A stretch of DNA of 64,000 nucleotides from Brachypodius melanocephalos (Eukaryota > Chordata > Aves > Passeriformes > Pycnonotidae), in the NCBI GenBank assembly GCA_013398615.1, contig VZSR01001685.1:28913940-28977939 (forward strand). The letters are read 5' to 3'. Under the pieces are notes generated by a model. It was given only the letters and a program-made list of their open reading frames with translations, had not been told where the DNA came from and made no database searches. Each line of letters opens with the position of its first letter. The first letter of the stretch is position 1. The translations under genes were made by a program, and so were the position numbers. This document shows, piece by piece, positions 24,201-37,100 of this stretch.

Positions 24201-26000
24201 TCATATTCTAAGAAAAACATCACTGATACTTCCTTATGGTGCTGTCCCTGTTCAGGTTTATAGACAGAATGTCACTTTACTGAAATTTTAAAAAAATTGA
24301 AGGTTTTTTTTTTTTATGTGTTTTGATTCATTCACAAAGTTCAAAGTCATACACTAGGTACCAAAATAAATAGTAATGCTTTTAGAAGAGATTATCCTTT
24401 GCTGAAATATTAGGCTGTGAATGTTACAATTGTAACTGCTGGCTGCATTCAGAATGTAAGATTTCTGGAAAATAAAATCTGCTATATGAATATTGAAATA
24501 TTGGAAATTTTACCTCTGACAGAGTATTTCCAAGTCTGTGTATGATAGAATACTATGGGCTGATATTTAATGTCTATAGGTACTTTATTTAAGTCAATGT
24601 TTAAGTCAATGCTTCTTACAACCATCACTCTCATGTAGATTTCCTACTGCTAAACTGTAGTTGTATCCTAAATCTCATAAATAATTTTGGTTTTGTTAAG
24701 TGCTAAGTAGATTTAGTACTGTATATATGGAGTATGCTGAAGCATTCTTCCATCCCATATGCAACTGCTGTTCTCTAAATTGGTGAGATTTCACCAGCAA
24801 TGAAGCCAAGATTAAAACAGAGGAGTTGTTTGTTCATGGTTATTTCAACATTTTCTGCAGAATTTATTGATAGTCTTTGGCATAACTTTTAAATGACTCC
24901 TCAGCTAATGTACAATGTAAAAGTCCTTCCATTTCCCTATCCAGTTGTATAAATAGTGCAAAAAACTTGGGAACAATCTGAGTTATGCAGAGGAAAGTTC
25001 AAGTGTATGAGAGATCTCTGCTGCTAGCAGTAGGGACTCAGCAGCAACACCTCTGACAGCTGACTTTGGGAACGTCAGGAATATGTGGAATTTGGTTCAC
25101 AGATCTTACTAACTAGAGATATGGTCATTTCCCCATTTAGTGGTTAAGGCACATATTTTTATACTTATTGTCCAGGTTTTCTCTCAAAATTTCGATTTTT
25201 AAATTTTTTTTTGTCCTCAATTTAAGCCCTCCAGGTGTAGAAATCATGGCTTCTGTTTTGAAACAGAGACCAGGCCTATGGGCAGTAGAAGATGGCAGTT
25301 CACAAATAAGCAGAGTTGAAAAACATGGTGTCCAAGGGGCTTTGCATCTAGAAAAGCTCATATTCTCAAGACTGATCAAGCCTAAAGAGTTAGTAGAAAA
25401 TGTTAGTAGGTAATAGAAGAGGTTGTACCACTAGCAAACTTGTACAGGCTTTTAGTAAACCTGAGTATTTTTAAGCTATGGTTCTTAATTCAAGAGTTTT
25501 AGCCTATCTAGGAAAAAAAAGTTCAAGACAGGCACATTGCCAAATAATCACAGGTGAAAAATCTAACTACTATAATATTACATTTGAGGTGGAAAAGGAC
25601 AAGATCAAGATGCTTCAAATGATCCCCAGGTTTAAAATCTTCATTTGTGCACAAAGGAGATGCCTGGTACCCTGCTCATGTTTGGAAGCCAAAACTGGGC
25701 ATCCACAGCACATCCTCCTCCCTGCCCCAGGAACAACCACCTCTGAGAGCAGCATCCCTGTTATTCCCCTGGCTGTGCACAGGCTCCTTGAGGTGGCAAC
25801 GCACATGCAGCACTCGCCAGATGATGTTTGTGTGTTCAGGTGTCCATCTGCCACTGTGACACCAGTGCCACGCCCTGGACTGGCTGGGATGCTCTTTCCA
25901 CGGTGGATGGGTGACAAGGCTGAGTGTGGTACTGCACAGAACCCCTTCCCACACTGCATCACCCCCAAGCCCCCTTCAGACAAACTCCAGCATAAGCACA
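21251..26000. other. PMP2-FABP4 intergenic interval
   Basis: About 4.8 kb between the CR1 upstream of PMP2 and the FABP4 3' end. In mammals FABP9 sits between these genes, but no FABP exon signature could be found on either strand here. A GC-richer patch at 25660-25990 just past the FABP4 polyadenylation signal has overlapping open frames on both strands but no recognisable protein. Confidence 0.6.
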
Positions 26001-26020
26001 CATGGTAGAAAGCAGAACAT

Positions 26021-26026
26021 TTTATT
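26021..26026 (-). terminator. FABP4: FABP4 polyadenylation signal AATAAA
   Basis: AATAAA on the minus strand about 160 nt beyond the FABP4 stop codon. The position is comparable to the PMP2 signal. It is the first canonical hexamer seen after the stop. Confidence 0.7.
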
Positions 26027-26186
26027 GAATAGGCACAACAAATTAGACTAAATGCGTGTAACTGCTTCGGGATATAGCTGAAAAAAAGTACAGTTCTCTT
26101 TAAAACAGATTTGTGAGGCTTTCTTCCTTCAGTTAAGTTGTTTCACCCCAGCTTTAAGCATTAGTCCTGTGTGAAAGGTGACTTCT

Positions 26187-26237
26187 TCATGCTTTTTCAT
26201 AAACTCTTTTGCAGGAAACATTATTCATGGTGCATTC
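26187..26237 (-). CDS. FABP4: FABP4 coding exon 4 and stop
   Basis: 51 nt after a T-rich acceptor ending TTTTTTTCCAG. It reads ECTMNNVSCKRVYEKA and TGA. Unlike PMP2 in this window it keeps Cys at residue 118. CKRVYE carries Arg127 and Tyr129. Confidence 0.95.
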   Translation of the reverse strand, partial: ECTMNNVSCKRVYEKA

Positions 26238-29200
26238 CTGGAAAAAAAAAAAAGAGATAATTCGGTAACCTTTTAACTCTTACTAAATGTTTGTTAGTCA
26301 GAAGGTAGAGAATTACTTATCTATCAGGAACCAGTTTAAGAAAAATTTTCACTCTCTGCCTCTAAAGGCAATTGCTAAAAGGGTGGAACTCAGTTTCAAG
26401 AGCTTCAGCAACAGAAGACTGAAAAATGAGCACAGGAGTGAAAGAATTTTCAAGAACTGCTCAATTGATCCCTAGGAGATTTCTAATCTTTTCTTAAAAA
26501 TCTCTAAAGAAGGCTCCTAGGACTTCTGTGGAGGCTGACTGGACCCTGGAGTTGGGCATTAACCTTTTTTCCCTTCACCTTTTGCAGCTGGGGCTTGTCT
26601 TCTTCACACACGTGAGCATAACACATGCACACACAGAGAGCTTTCAGACTTGCAGCTGCTAGTGTCAGCCTCTGCATGTTAGGCTCTGTCCTCATTTATT
26701 TTTCAGTTAGATCAAACTCTGTTTTGTTCAACCTTTTTTAATGAAGTTGTTATTAAAAACTATTTCTATTTCTTCTCTGGTCTCTATCCAAAGAAATTTA
26801 AATATTGAATTTATGGACACATTATTTTTCCCTAGGGGAGGGCAGAACTCTTCAGGAATTTTGTGTATGTGCATGGTTTTGCAACAAGTAGGAATCTCAG
26901 CTGCCTTTCATGAACATAGATTTTAGTCCTGTCCCAGATTCTTCAAAGTGTGTTTTCTAAAACTGCAGAGCAGGGTTGGGAAGCCCCAGACTGCAGGTGG
27001 GCCTTACTGGCACCAAGTCAAGCACAATAGTCTCTGACCAGATAAAACCAACCAACAGAGCCTGGACACACATTTCCTTGCTCTAACATCATATTATTTA
27101 CACAGTAGTGGGTGATGTATAGCAGGATTCCCACGGATGGTTCTAAGCCTCTGCTGAAGATGAACAGGAGAATTCTGCATCAGCCTAGCGTGGATGTATT
27201 TGATGTGGGCTTTGCTAATGCTGCCTCTACACTGTCCAGGACTTGGAGATTTTGATATGTATAGGTTTCCCTCGTAGGGATGTTGTGTTTTTCTTCCTAC
27301 GCTTTCCCAATCATGTCATGGTATGGAGAACAGGCACCTCCATACCATTCCATAAATTTAGCAGGTTTTCAGTTTTACCCTACACTCTAGACTCAATCAG
27401 AGATTTCTCACCAAGTGCACAGAGGCCTTTCAGATGCTTTCCCTCACTGTGTTTGAATCCAAAGTCATACATCAGCTAAACATGAATTCTGCACACTGTA
27501 CTCAGCGATTAAGTAACAAAAATTAACTTACCACCACCAGGTTCCCATCCACCACTTTTCTCTTTATGATAGTCTCCTTTCCGTCCCACTTCTGCACCTG
27601 GCTCAGCACACCATTGTCTAGGGTTATGACATTCTACCAAAGTAAAAAAAAACCAAAAACCAAAGTGTGGCTGTTACATCAGCATGCTCTGGTCTCAGGA
27701 GAAGACTATCCAGGTCTAAACAGCACTAAGCACAAAGCACCCATAACAGCCTTACCTGTAGAGGCAGCACTTCTGCACTGCATTTCTGCACTGGATATCA
27801 AAATCACAACTCTGCCCTGCTGCTCCCACATCCCTTTCGAGAGATGTATTTGCAAAATGCCATTTCAGGACTCACCTTTGTTTTTCTGTCATCTGCTGTG
27901 GTCTCATCAAACTCTTCACCCAGCTTGAAAGAGATCTCTGTATTTTTGAAGGTACTTTCTGTTTTGATGGTTATCACATCACCATTGATGCTGATAGTAA
28001 CATTAGGCTTGGCCACACCAGCCATCTTCCTCGTAGCAAACCCCACACCTGTAAATAAGATAGGGCACTGTGAAATTCTTATCTTTCCTCAATCTTTTTG
28101 TATTATATATTGGGAAAAACCCCTCAGTGCTTTCTCCCCTATTGCTTTCTGAGTGTTAATAATTCTGTGTTACAGAGATTCTTTCCCAAAATCTCACTTG
28201 GTACTGCTATAGACCAAGCTGGGTGGGTTGACATAAGGAAATTCTCTATCCTGTCATTGTCAAAATACTAAAAGCAATATCTTGAAGACTGGGATTATAT
28301 GAATGCCAGATATTTGCACACAGAGCTGTTCAGAATAACTTTTGCAGCTTGTACTCTAACTTGTATACTAATTGCATCTTAATGTAAATAAGCAGGAATA
28401 TATGGCAGTTTCTGAGCCACAAAAGCAACAAAACAAACAAACAAACAAACAAGGGGAAAAAAGCAAGCCTTTTCTATTTACGGGTGGGTAGGTTGAATAT
28501 AAGGAAATGATTAAGAAATAGCTGGCAATGGTTATATCCTGAGTAAAATCTGGAGTAAAGATTAAGAGTGCAAGAGTCTTCTCACTGGAAGCTGTTAGGA
28601 TAAGTCACAGTAAGTATTTCACCCTAAACTCCAAATAATCCCCCCAGCTTTTTAGCATGTACTAATTGAATCAGTGCAAGTCACCCCCTGCTTCCTCCAC
28701 ACTAACAGAATATTGAAACCTTTTAAATCTCAATTTTAATTATAAGTGAGAAGTCTATACCTTTAGAGAAAAGTGTTAGACATCAAATCTTCCACGTATC
28801 TGCATGAATCCATGCAATTGTTAATATCCACTGTAGGCAGCTATAGTGGCTATTATATTTCATTCAATATAACAGCCATGGCAATTAACTGGTGTCCTAA
28901 TCCAGCAGCATTTTAAGGTTGTTTAAGCGTATTACTCATAGACATAAAGAAATTTGCTTCTTTCTAGCATCACACCAATTTGCATGTCCAAGGATAAAAG
29001 CTAATTCACACAAAATAATCCAGTGATGTACTTTACTTCCATTTATAACACTACTAATAAGGCATGCATAGACTTGGCTTTCCTGAAATCCTTCCCATCA
29101 ATCAAAGCTTTTCTGCTGTATAGGAATTTAATACCACTTATTGTAACAGATGAATTCTCCAATAAAGGACTATCTGATCAAAATAGTGGATGAAACCCCC

Positions 29201-29375
29201 CTCGATAAACAGCACAGCCAGAAAAAGCAAGTAAAGGGTAAAGTTCAAAATTGGCATTCCTTCCCTGTTCAAGAAACAAGAAGTTGAAATAACAATTCTC
29301 ACCCAGTTCCTTCATATAGTCCTCAAAGTTTTCACTAGAAAGGAGCTTCCAGGTGCCCACGAACTGGTCACACAT
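26187..29375 (-). CDS. FABP4: Fatty acid-binding protein 4 (adipocyte/macrophage type), four coding exons, intact
   Basis: Cytosolic lipid chaperone that shuttles fatty acids to the nucleus and other sites; in known vertebrates it is high in adipocytes and macrophages. CDS = join of complement 29303-29375, 27876-28048, 27532-27633 and 26187-26237 (73+173+102+51 nt), giving 132 residues plus TGA. Introns are 1254, 242 and 1294 bp, all GT-AG. The signature G7-x-W9, N16-F17-E18 is present. Ligand residues Arg107, Arg127 and Tyr129 and portal Phe58 are kept, as are the nuclear-localisation residues K22, R31 and K32 and the export residues L67, L87 and L92 known from FABP4. Exon 2 (ATRKMAGVAKPNV, INGDVITIKTESTFKN) separates it from PMP2. 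Upstream gene neighbours are not in view. Symbol is from recalled family sequence; no search was run. Confidence 0.95.
27532..27633 (-). CDS. FABP4: FABP4 coding exon 3
   Basis: 102 nt, phase 0, between acceptor ACTTTGGTAG and donor GTAAGT. It codes NVITLDNGVLSQVQKWDGKE, then TIIKRKVVDGNLVV. Arg107 of the ligand site and the export residues L87 and L92 lie here. Confidence 0.95.
27876..28048 (-). CDS. FABP4: FABP4 coding exon 2
   Basis: 173 nt between acceptor TTATTTACAG and donor GTGAG. It codes VGFATRKMAGVAKP, then the strands with TIKTESTFKNTEISFKLG and FDETTADDRKTK. It differs from PMP2 exon 2 at about a quarter of residues, which is typical of these two subfamilies. Confidence 0.95.
28427..28452. 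repeat. (AAAC)n microsatellite
   Basis: Five to six AAAC/CAAA units inside FABP4 intron 1. Confidence 0.93.
29303..29375 (-). CDS. FABP4: FABP4 coding exon 1
   Basis: The ATG begins at 29375 and reads MCDQFVGTWKLLSSENFEDY, then MKEL and a split Gly codon before donor GTGAG. The 73-nt length matches exon 1 of PMP2. Tyr20 (Tyr19 without Met), reported as a phosphorylation site in mammals, is present. Confidence 0.95.
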
Positions 29376-29464
29376 TTTGTCAGGCTGGAAAGATGTCTTT
29401 CACAGGTTCAAACAGAAATGCAGGACAGGAGAATATAATGAGCTCGAGGAGAAGAGTACTTATC

Positions 29465-29508
29465 TTTAAAAGGGAGCTGTGGCCACATGATGCTCTGGGA
29501 TGACCAAT
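29465..29508 (-). promoter_or_regulatory. FABP4: FABP4 core promoter: CCAAT and TTTTAAA boxes
   Basis: A TTTTAAA TATA-like box (29465-29471) lies 90 bp upstream of the ATG. A CCAAT pentamer (29504-29508, plus-strand reading) lies 32 bp further up. This mirrors the PMP2 promoter. It predicts a start near 29435-29445 and a 5' UTR of about 60-70 nt (inference). Confidence 0.68.
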
Positions 29509-30539
29509 GAAGAGGGAGTCCCTGTGCCCAGTGTTTTTCTTCCTCCCCTACCCCTCCTCTGCCAGTGGGTCATAGTGCTATTATTCATATGCCCTTACTA
29601 GCACAAAGATCACTGTCCTGTTTTTATTTAATTATTTTTGTTATTCAAGTACACTCTACCTTAAAGGCAAATAATTAAATCAAATTACCTTTCAGAATAA
29701 AAAGGTAGGCTCAAGCTTAACCCACAAAAATTAATGTTCTCTCCCCTACTCTTTCATTTTAGTCTGCTATGTCAAATGGACACAGCTCAGTTCCTCATTG
29801 GGATCATTTAGCAATCAGAAATTTCCCCTACAGAAATACAGAACTACAAGAAGAAGTGGATTTGGAGCACAAAGAGAGAATGCTGGGGTTATAAAAGGTT
29901 AAGGCAATAAAATTGTTTCCTTGATTGGGATCTGCCTGTCCTTGCACCACTTGAATCAATTTAACAATAGGTCTGTAATATGCTTTTATGTAATGGAGAG
30001 GGGATATGGGATTCTGTGAGGAAAAAAGTAACAAAACAGAGGAATTCTCTCCCTTTTACTCCCATGCTTTCAGAAGAACTGTGTCCCAGTGACTAGCATT
30101 TTGAGTAGTTGTGGCATAAATCTAGGCTCTAGTATTGACCTATCAAAGGTCCCTGGACACTCAATTTCTTTTCTGTTTTTGCTGTTCAGGCATCAATTTG
30201 TTTGAGGCAAGTTGTGCACTGGCCTGACATAATGGGTCCACCTTGACTAATCCTCTAAGCCCTGTCATACTTCAGTTCACAAAAAAAAACTATCAGAAAG
30301 CAGTCAAGCAAGTTCTTAGACCTTCCTTTGCTTGTAATGTGCTATTCCAATGGCAAAAAGCAGCTAATAAGTGCATAGTCCAGCCCTTGAAATTCCCTTT
30401 ATGTGAATTTCCAGGAATTACTCTGCTGGTTGCTAAGCATCGATATTGCGGACCATATATTTTTCTACTTGTTGCCTTTGTAAGTAACGATGCATTAGAA
30501 GAGTTATTTATATAGGATTGCAAGATCACATTTGTAAGG

Positions 30540-31160
30540 GAAGGGAAGTGAGGAGGTCTCCAGTGCATCCTTCCACTCAGGCAGGGTCACCTCTGAGCCC
30601 ACATCAGGCTGCTTAGAGCTGTGTCCTTTTGTGGAGCAGAAAACTCCCAGGATGGAGCCAGCACAGCTTCCCCAGGCAATGCACACCCCTGCCCAGCTGT
30701 CCCAAGGAGCAAAAGATCTCTTTATCTTGTCTCTGAACCTCTCTACTTTCAGCTTTTATCCACAATTTCTCATCCGTCCACCATTCACCACCTGGTTCCA
30801 ACTCCTTGGTCTCTTTCCCACAGGTGTTGAGGGTTGTTTGTAAGCACTCCCAAAGCTCAGCCAGGATGAACCACTTCAGTCTCACAGCCTCTTCTCATAG
30901 GGCAAGTGCTCCAGGCCCCTGAGGATCCTGTGGGTCCTCTGCTGAACTCACCTCAAAACTGGATGCAGTGCTCTGAATACACCCTAATGACTGCTGAGTT
31001 GAGTGCAAAATCACTTCCATCAGCTCCTGGCTGTACCTCTGAACGCACAGCACAGGATGTTTTTGACTTTTCTGCTGCCATATCTCAGCTCACTGCCTGC
31101 CAGGGTCCTGAGGGCTCTTTCTGCAGGGCTTCTCCCTAGGCAGGGTGTCCTCAGCCTGGA
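30540..31160 (-). mobile_element. CR1-like LINE fragment upstream of FABP4
   Basis: The reverse complement resembles a diverged CR1 ORF2: CAGCCTCTTCTCATAGGGCA, GTGCTCCAGGCCCCTGAGGA, TCCTCTGCTGAACTCACCTC and AACTGGATGCAGTGCTCTGA on the plus strand. Edges are uncertain; the part before 30780 is the least certain. Confidence 0.65.
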
Positions 31161-34100
31161 TTGCTCTGAGAGCTGGGCATGTTTGTATATGTACAATTAG
31201 TTACCCCCTTGTGCCTTTAAGATGTCAATCTATGGGGATTAGAACAGCTAATCTTAGATTTGGCCTATTCTTTTAAAATTTTTTTGTGTATTCATTGACT
31301 TCGGCCTAATCTCAAAATAAATAAAATTATATTCTAATTATAGAGCAGCTGGTGCCTTTTCTGGTTGGTTTTTGCAGAGTGTCACATGCTCAAATGTTCT
31401 TTAAAAGGAAATTCTGAGGTCCCTCAAGTGTGCGTCATCATCTTGAGGTATTTTTACATCAGATTATTGGCTTGAGAAACTCTGTATTGTGTGTGAGCAG
31501 ATGGTAGGAACATGAAAACTCAAATCCAGCATTTAAATAATGAGAACTGAAAGTACCAGCAAAGGATTGTTGCAGTGGCTCGGAGAGAACGGCTGTGATG
31601 TGGATGAAATCAGTTCCTGTTCATACTTTTCTTGCCTTTTAGGAACTATTCTGTGTGCAGCTTACTACAACCAGCATTCATTTGTTTGGAGGGGAAATAT
31701 GGCTTTTATATTCAAAACTACAGTCTGGGAGAGGTGATTGAATTGGCCTTCCTTTGGTGTTAACAGCTGTCTGCAATGCTTGTGATATCGGAGGAGTTTT
31801 TGGGGAGAGTGGAAGCGCCTTCCATGCAGATCAGTTTGGAGCAAACAAGTTCACCCCCCAGGCAGTCAATTACTTGCACTTATTTAAAGTAAAACTGAGC
31901 TATTTGTAGATATCTTGTGAATGTGATGACACTAAAATGCAAGAAGAAAGCCAGCTTGTGGGTTGACTTGCATGTTTACTTCAACAAGAAGCTATCTGGG
32001 AGCACACTTCCAGCAGTCTCCTGGAAAGTATCCTACCAATGGTATCCTTTCCCTCAGGGAGACTTCCAGTAACAGGAGATAAACTTCTGGCACTGATGTC
32101 ATCTAATATAAATCATGCCTGCTCTCTGGGGCAAATGCATGCAGTCTGCTGATAAAGACCTGTTCTTAATGGTCATGAAGAAATCAGTGAGGCTTCTGAG
32201 CCTGGAAGTTTAAGCAAGTGATTCATGTCACTTGCAGAAGTGTCTTGACAGCAAGAGCTGGGCAATCTGGCTAAACAGCCCTGTGGTTATTGACACTGAT
32301 GTCATCTCAGACCACCAAAAACAAGGGCATCCTCAAAAGTGTAGAAACCTATTTCAAAATAAGCAGAAATTTCAAAGAAACCACAGCAGGTAAGAGGTAA
32401 ACCAAGAAAAGGAAGCTGGTGAGGGTCCAGTACGGGAAATGCTGACAAAGAAAATTCACCTCTTAATCCTGATACGAACTGATGTAGATCAAGTCTGCAA
32501 ATAACAATGATACACTGTCTGCAATGTGGTCTTGGGGTGCTGTGACATTGAGAAGAGTTCCTGACACAGGATATGCAGAAGTGATCACAGAATTCTGTGG
32601 TTCTACGAAGGGCAACAGCAAAGCAGCAGCTGTGCTGTGCAGGGGAAATCAGTAGATGGGAAGGTAGCAACGATGGGTTAAATCTTACCCTGTGACTCAG
32701 ACCAAAGGTAGAGATCTACTTGAGATAAACTGCTTTTTATAAAAATAAGCACAATACTAACCTTGCTTTGGCTTTTTCGAGCTTGCAGGAGCAGTGACAC
32801 TCTTCCACTAGAGTATGTGAAAAAGAGGATGTTTATTCCTGTAGTGAAGGTCTGCCACTTGGGAGACCTTTCGATTGAGCATTGTGCTAAACCTTCCCTG
32901 GTACTTCATGTATGGAATCGTCAAACTAAAAGCACATCTTGCTCTTGAATGTGAAAACATAAGTTAACAATTATGACTACTTAAAAGGAGGCTTCTTTCT
33001 TGAGTTTCTCCTTGCCCCAGAAGAGCAACAGAGAAAGACTTCTTTGAGTGCTCTGGCTGTCAAAGTGGTGATTACCAATGAGCAGTGTATTGTGCTGATG
33101 CACTTGTCTCCATAGTTCTGCCACTCTTTGGATAAAAACTGGCACGAAAAGACTTCCAAGCTCAATTCCACAGCTGATGACATTGAAAATGGCTTCTGTT
33201 GAACACTTCCTTAAAAGGAACCTGGCCTCTATATTGGGTTATTACTGGCATAGGTGGCAATATTTATAGTAAGAGAAATACAATACAGCTTCTTGGCAAA
33301 GCTACAAAAATGGATATTTTTCCTTGTGCAGGGAGGGACCTGTGGCTTTGATGCGAGCTTCTTGTTCATGCACAATAACACCTGTTGAGAAGATGAACTA
33401 TAACAGGCCTCATGTTAGGAAGCAGGGACCATATCACCCATTCTGGTACTGCTGCAATTTAGACAAAGAGAAAACCTTTCTTAATGCTTGTCTGGCTGGG
33501 TGCCAGACTGGCCATTTATTCTAAGGCCCCAGGGTAGCTATAAGAAAGGTGATCTGATTCTGGACCAGACAAGAATAGGTAAAGGAATGCAATCTCTGCT
33601 CACAAAGTTGCTACTTTCATTTCTGATTAACATTTGAAACAGGTGAATTGCCTTGGATTTCTGCTTAGTCAGGAAAAGGTATAACTAAAGCTTCAGTACT
33701 CATAATGTTACACACTGACTTTACAAAATACTGGCTCTAGTTGGCTGGAAAGTTCGAGAGGCCAATTGATTTTCAGTGGTATTTTTCTCTCTCTTGAGGA
33801 AGGAGGTGAGCAGGAGAAAAAACAGGTCCTTTTTCCTGTACTCAGGACCAGGACCAAGCTGATGCTCCCCCACTTGTGATTGTGGCTTCAGACCCCACTC
33901 AGAACTGAGAGTACTATTGGAAATGGACACTGTCGGAGGAGTCAGATTTGCCAGCAACAACAAACCTGCTGTTTCCTTGAGTGGATATTGGCACCACCTG
34001 ACCCAGTCACACTGCTGGGCTGTGACATTTGGGGACCTCGGGCTGGTGTGCCTCAGCACCTGCTTTTTAACTTTTCATGATTCTGCGTTCCTTTATTTCC

Positions 34101-37100
34101 TCCTGAGCTTTAGGCCAACCAGTGAGTCTCCACACCCTTAAATAGGTTTCCGATATCTGAAAGCAGGATAATGAAAATTAAAACATTTAAGAGGTGTTTC
34201 TGAAACACTAAGCTAAACTTGTGGTAAAGCTTTTAAGAACAGAAATGAAATCTTGTAACTCTGAGGCATAGTAAGATCAAGCCCCAGACAAAACCCAGTG
34301 GTTGACTCCATTAACTTGCAATTAAAATATGCATAATTACATTTTCTGAACTTGCTTTAAAGGTGAAGAAAAAGCTGCAGATATCTCTGGAGGGTACAGC
34401 AAATCTCTGGACCCTTGCCTTCTGCTGAGAGACAGCTGAGATTCTGTCTTTTCTCAGCAGATGGCATGACATATGCTCTCAAACATCTGTGGCTCATACA
34501 GGTGATTGCTATTCCTGCAGAAAACTTGGACTTTTCGTACTCTCCCCCAACATGTATGTCCCTTGTTCCTGGAGCAAGGCAGTTGGCAGCGTGAATTTTA
34601 TGAATTGCAGGTTGTGAGTTAAAAGGAGTATCAGAATATCAGAAAAGTGAAAAAGGTCTAGTATTTGCATATTGGGTTTTTTGCTTCGTTTCATAGCAAT
34701 GAGAAGAAGTGCAGGTACACTAACTCCTACAGGCATGCAGGTGGTGGGCTTCCAGAAGACAATGTGGACATTTCTGTCTAAGAATATTCGAAATGTCAGA
34801 GGTCCACCTCATATATCCCATATTCAGCAAATGCCATAGTGGGATTAGTGATAAATTGAACGTCATGAGTTATGAATGTTTGTATGAGAGAAGATCTTAA
34901 TTTGCCGGTTATAATGCAGGCATTGCAGAGGCTTCATATTTCCAACTACCTACAGATTTCCCTGATCCAAAGAACAAGTTTAAGGTTGTCTAAATTTGTT
35001 GTGATATTCAAATCTGTCCAACTCTCTTGTACATATGGTACAAGTCTTGCATCTAACATCAGGGCTTCTCCTCTTGAGGGTGTATGATGAAAGTCGACCT
35101 TTTTCTGAATCTTGCTTTGTCTTGTCCATGGATTTACTTCAGAGTGCATAAATCCTTGCTTTTCCTCTCTACCTTCCCCCCACCCCACAAATAAAAAGGT
35201 GTCTTTCTTTACTTACTTTTTTATCCCTAAACTCCACTCTAAATTTAGGTATTGCATGAGAGTTGCAAATGAAGAAAGTAGTACGTTTCCTAAAGCACTT
35301 TCATGTTTCTTCTAGCAATTTGAAAACTTACTGGAAGACCAGACTTGCTAATACTATTCTGAAAATCCCTTTGTAGTTCTTCCCCAGACACTCTTTTGAA
35401 TTATCCCAGATCATCCAGCTGACACTGTCTCTCAAAGCCTCCACCTGAACAAAGGGAGAAAACTGTTGGTTACGTCTGCTTTGGGACTGCCCAAGAGGAT
35501 TCCACACCAGCTCTGCCTTGTTACTGCAGATCATGCAATACCACCTGTATTATTTCCATATAGATCTGCCTTTAGAAACTTTCCACGGCTTTCTTTGTTT
35601 GTTTGTTTGTTGTTAAACATTTTTTATCAAGCTGAAGAAAAAATCTTCAAATAGAGAGAGTAGTGAATATTGGTAACATGTAATATCTTGTAAATTTAAG
35701 CTATTCCTATCAGTGGTTGTCCTTCTCTTAACAGCTGCCCTCTTGTGAAGAGAGCACTCTCACAATTTTACTTATTTCTAACCCAGCAAAGAAAGAACCA
35801 AGTGTAACAGTAATAATTCAAAAAGACTAAAAAGACCCTGTACAAAACATTTAAGCTCTGCTGAATCTGCACTCTGAGTAAAATACACATGGGTTTGGCA
35901 GCCCTGTTTGTGATGTCTTCTTTCTGCATGCTGCAGTTTCTGGCTTCCTATGCTTTCAATCTGACAGCTTGCTCTGACACTTGCAGGGAACTCCTCCTTG
36001 CATTTGCCAGAAAGCTATTATTGCAGATGCATTTGGATCACATCCAAAGACCTAGTGCTCTATGTAAAGGAAAGTAAAAAAAATCCAAATATGAAATGCC
36101 CTTCAGAGTTGAAGCCTTTGGGAGAACAGCCCTCTCGCTGCAGCATGGCAAGGAGCTGGTGGTGTGAAGGCTGGCAGCTCTCTGGCTCTCTCCAGCAGAT
36201 CTCTAATCCTGACTGCTGCCCCAGGGCGCTGCCAGCTCAGGGAGGGAGAGGGAGCCAGCAGCTGCTGCCCAGCTGCTGACCTGCCAGGACCAGTGGCCAC
36301 TTGCAGCTGCCCTCACTGCAGCATCCCTGCAGGATTTCATTGTCACTGCCAATCTCACTTCATCTCACCTTGTACCACATATAATAGACTGGGAATCAAA
36401 AGGATCTCTGAGGAAAGAAATGCTAAGGTTCTCTAAAGCAATCCATCATACCTGCTCTTCTCACTCTGGACAGCTCTCTCGCCAGGAACTAGACAATGTT
36501 GTTTTATGTTCCACATGTAAAAACTCACATCACATTGCCAACAAGGCAGTGTCTGTAAAATGCATTGCTCAGTGTAAGGTAGTAATGCAGATCCTTGTTG
36601 AGATGCTGTTTTGGGACTAGAAGCACAGGGCAGCTTGCACAGGGAGGATGGAGTTTGCTACAATATGTGCTGCATCCGCCCCCAACATCATCTTCAGCAG
36701 ATGTGGGCAATGAATGTCCCTACAGCTGTTTTGCCCAAATACCTAACTATATCCAAGCCTTATTTTTATATAGTCTCTAAATCTGCTACCCTGAAGCCCA
36801 GAAACCACTTTAAAATGCTGTCTGCCTTCTACTTTTGCCCTTCTGGAGGATTCCGTCACAGGTGGCAGGCACGACAAATTCTATGTCTGTATTGGAGATG
36901 TATGTCATGAGGCTAAATGCATGCTTTTTTTAACAGATACTGCTCCTTCCTCAGCCCCTGCAGGTTCCTCATTCTCTGACATCATTTTGGTCTTGCTGAC
37001 AAATTATATAAGCTATACATAATTTAATTGCTTTTATGGTCTGATATGGCTTTATGTTGTACATATCTCTGTTCTAACAGTATTTTCTGCATTAGCTTTG

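Noticed and set aside
25478..26008. 176-codon plus-strand frame with overlapping minus-strand frames
   Set aside because: Lies just 3' of FABP4 in a GC-richer patch where frames stay open on several strands; composition explains it and no protein family is recognisable.
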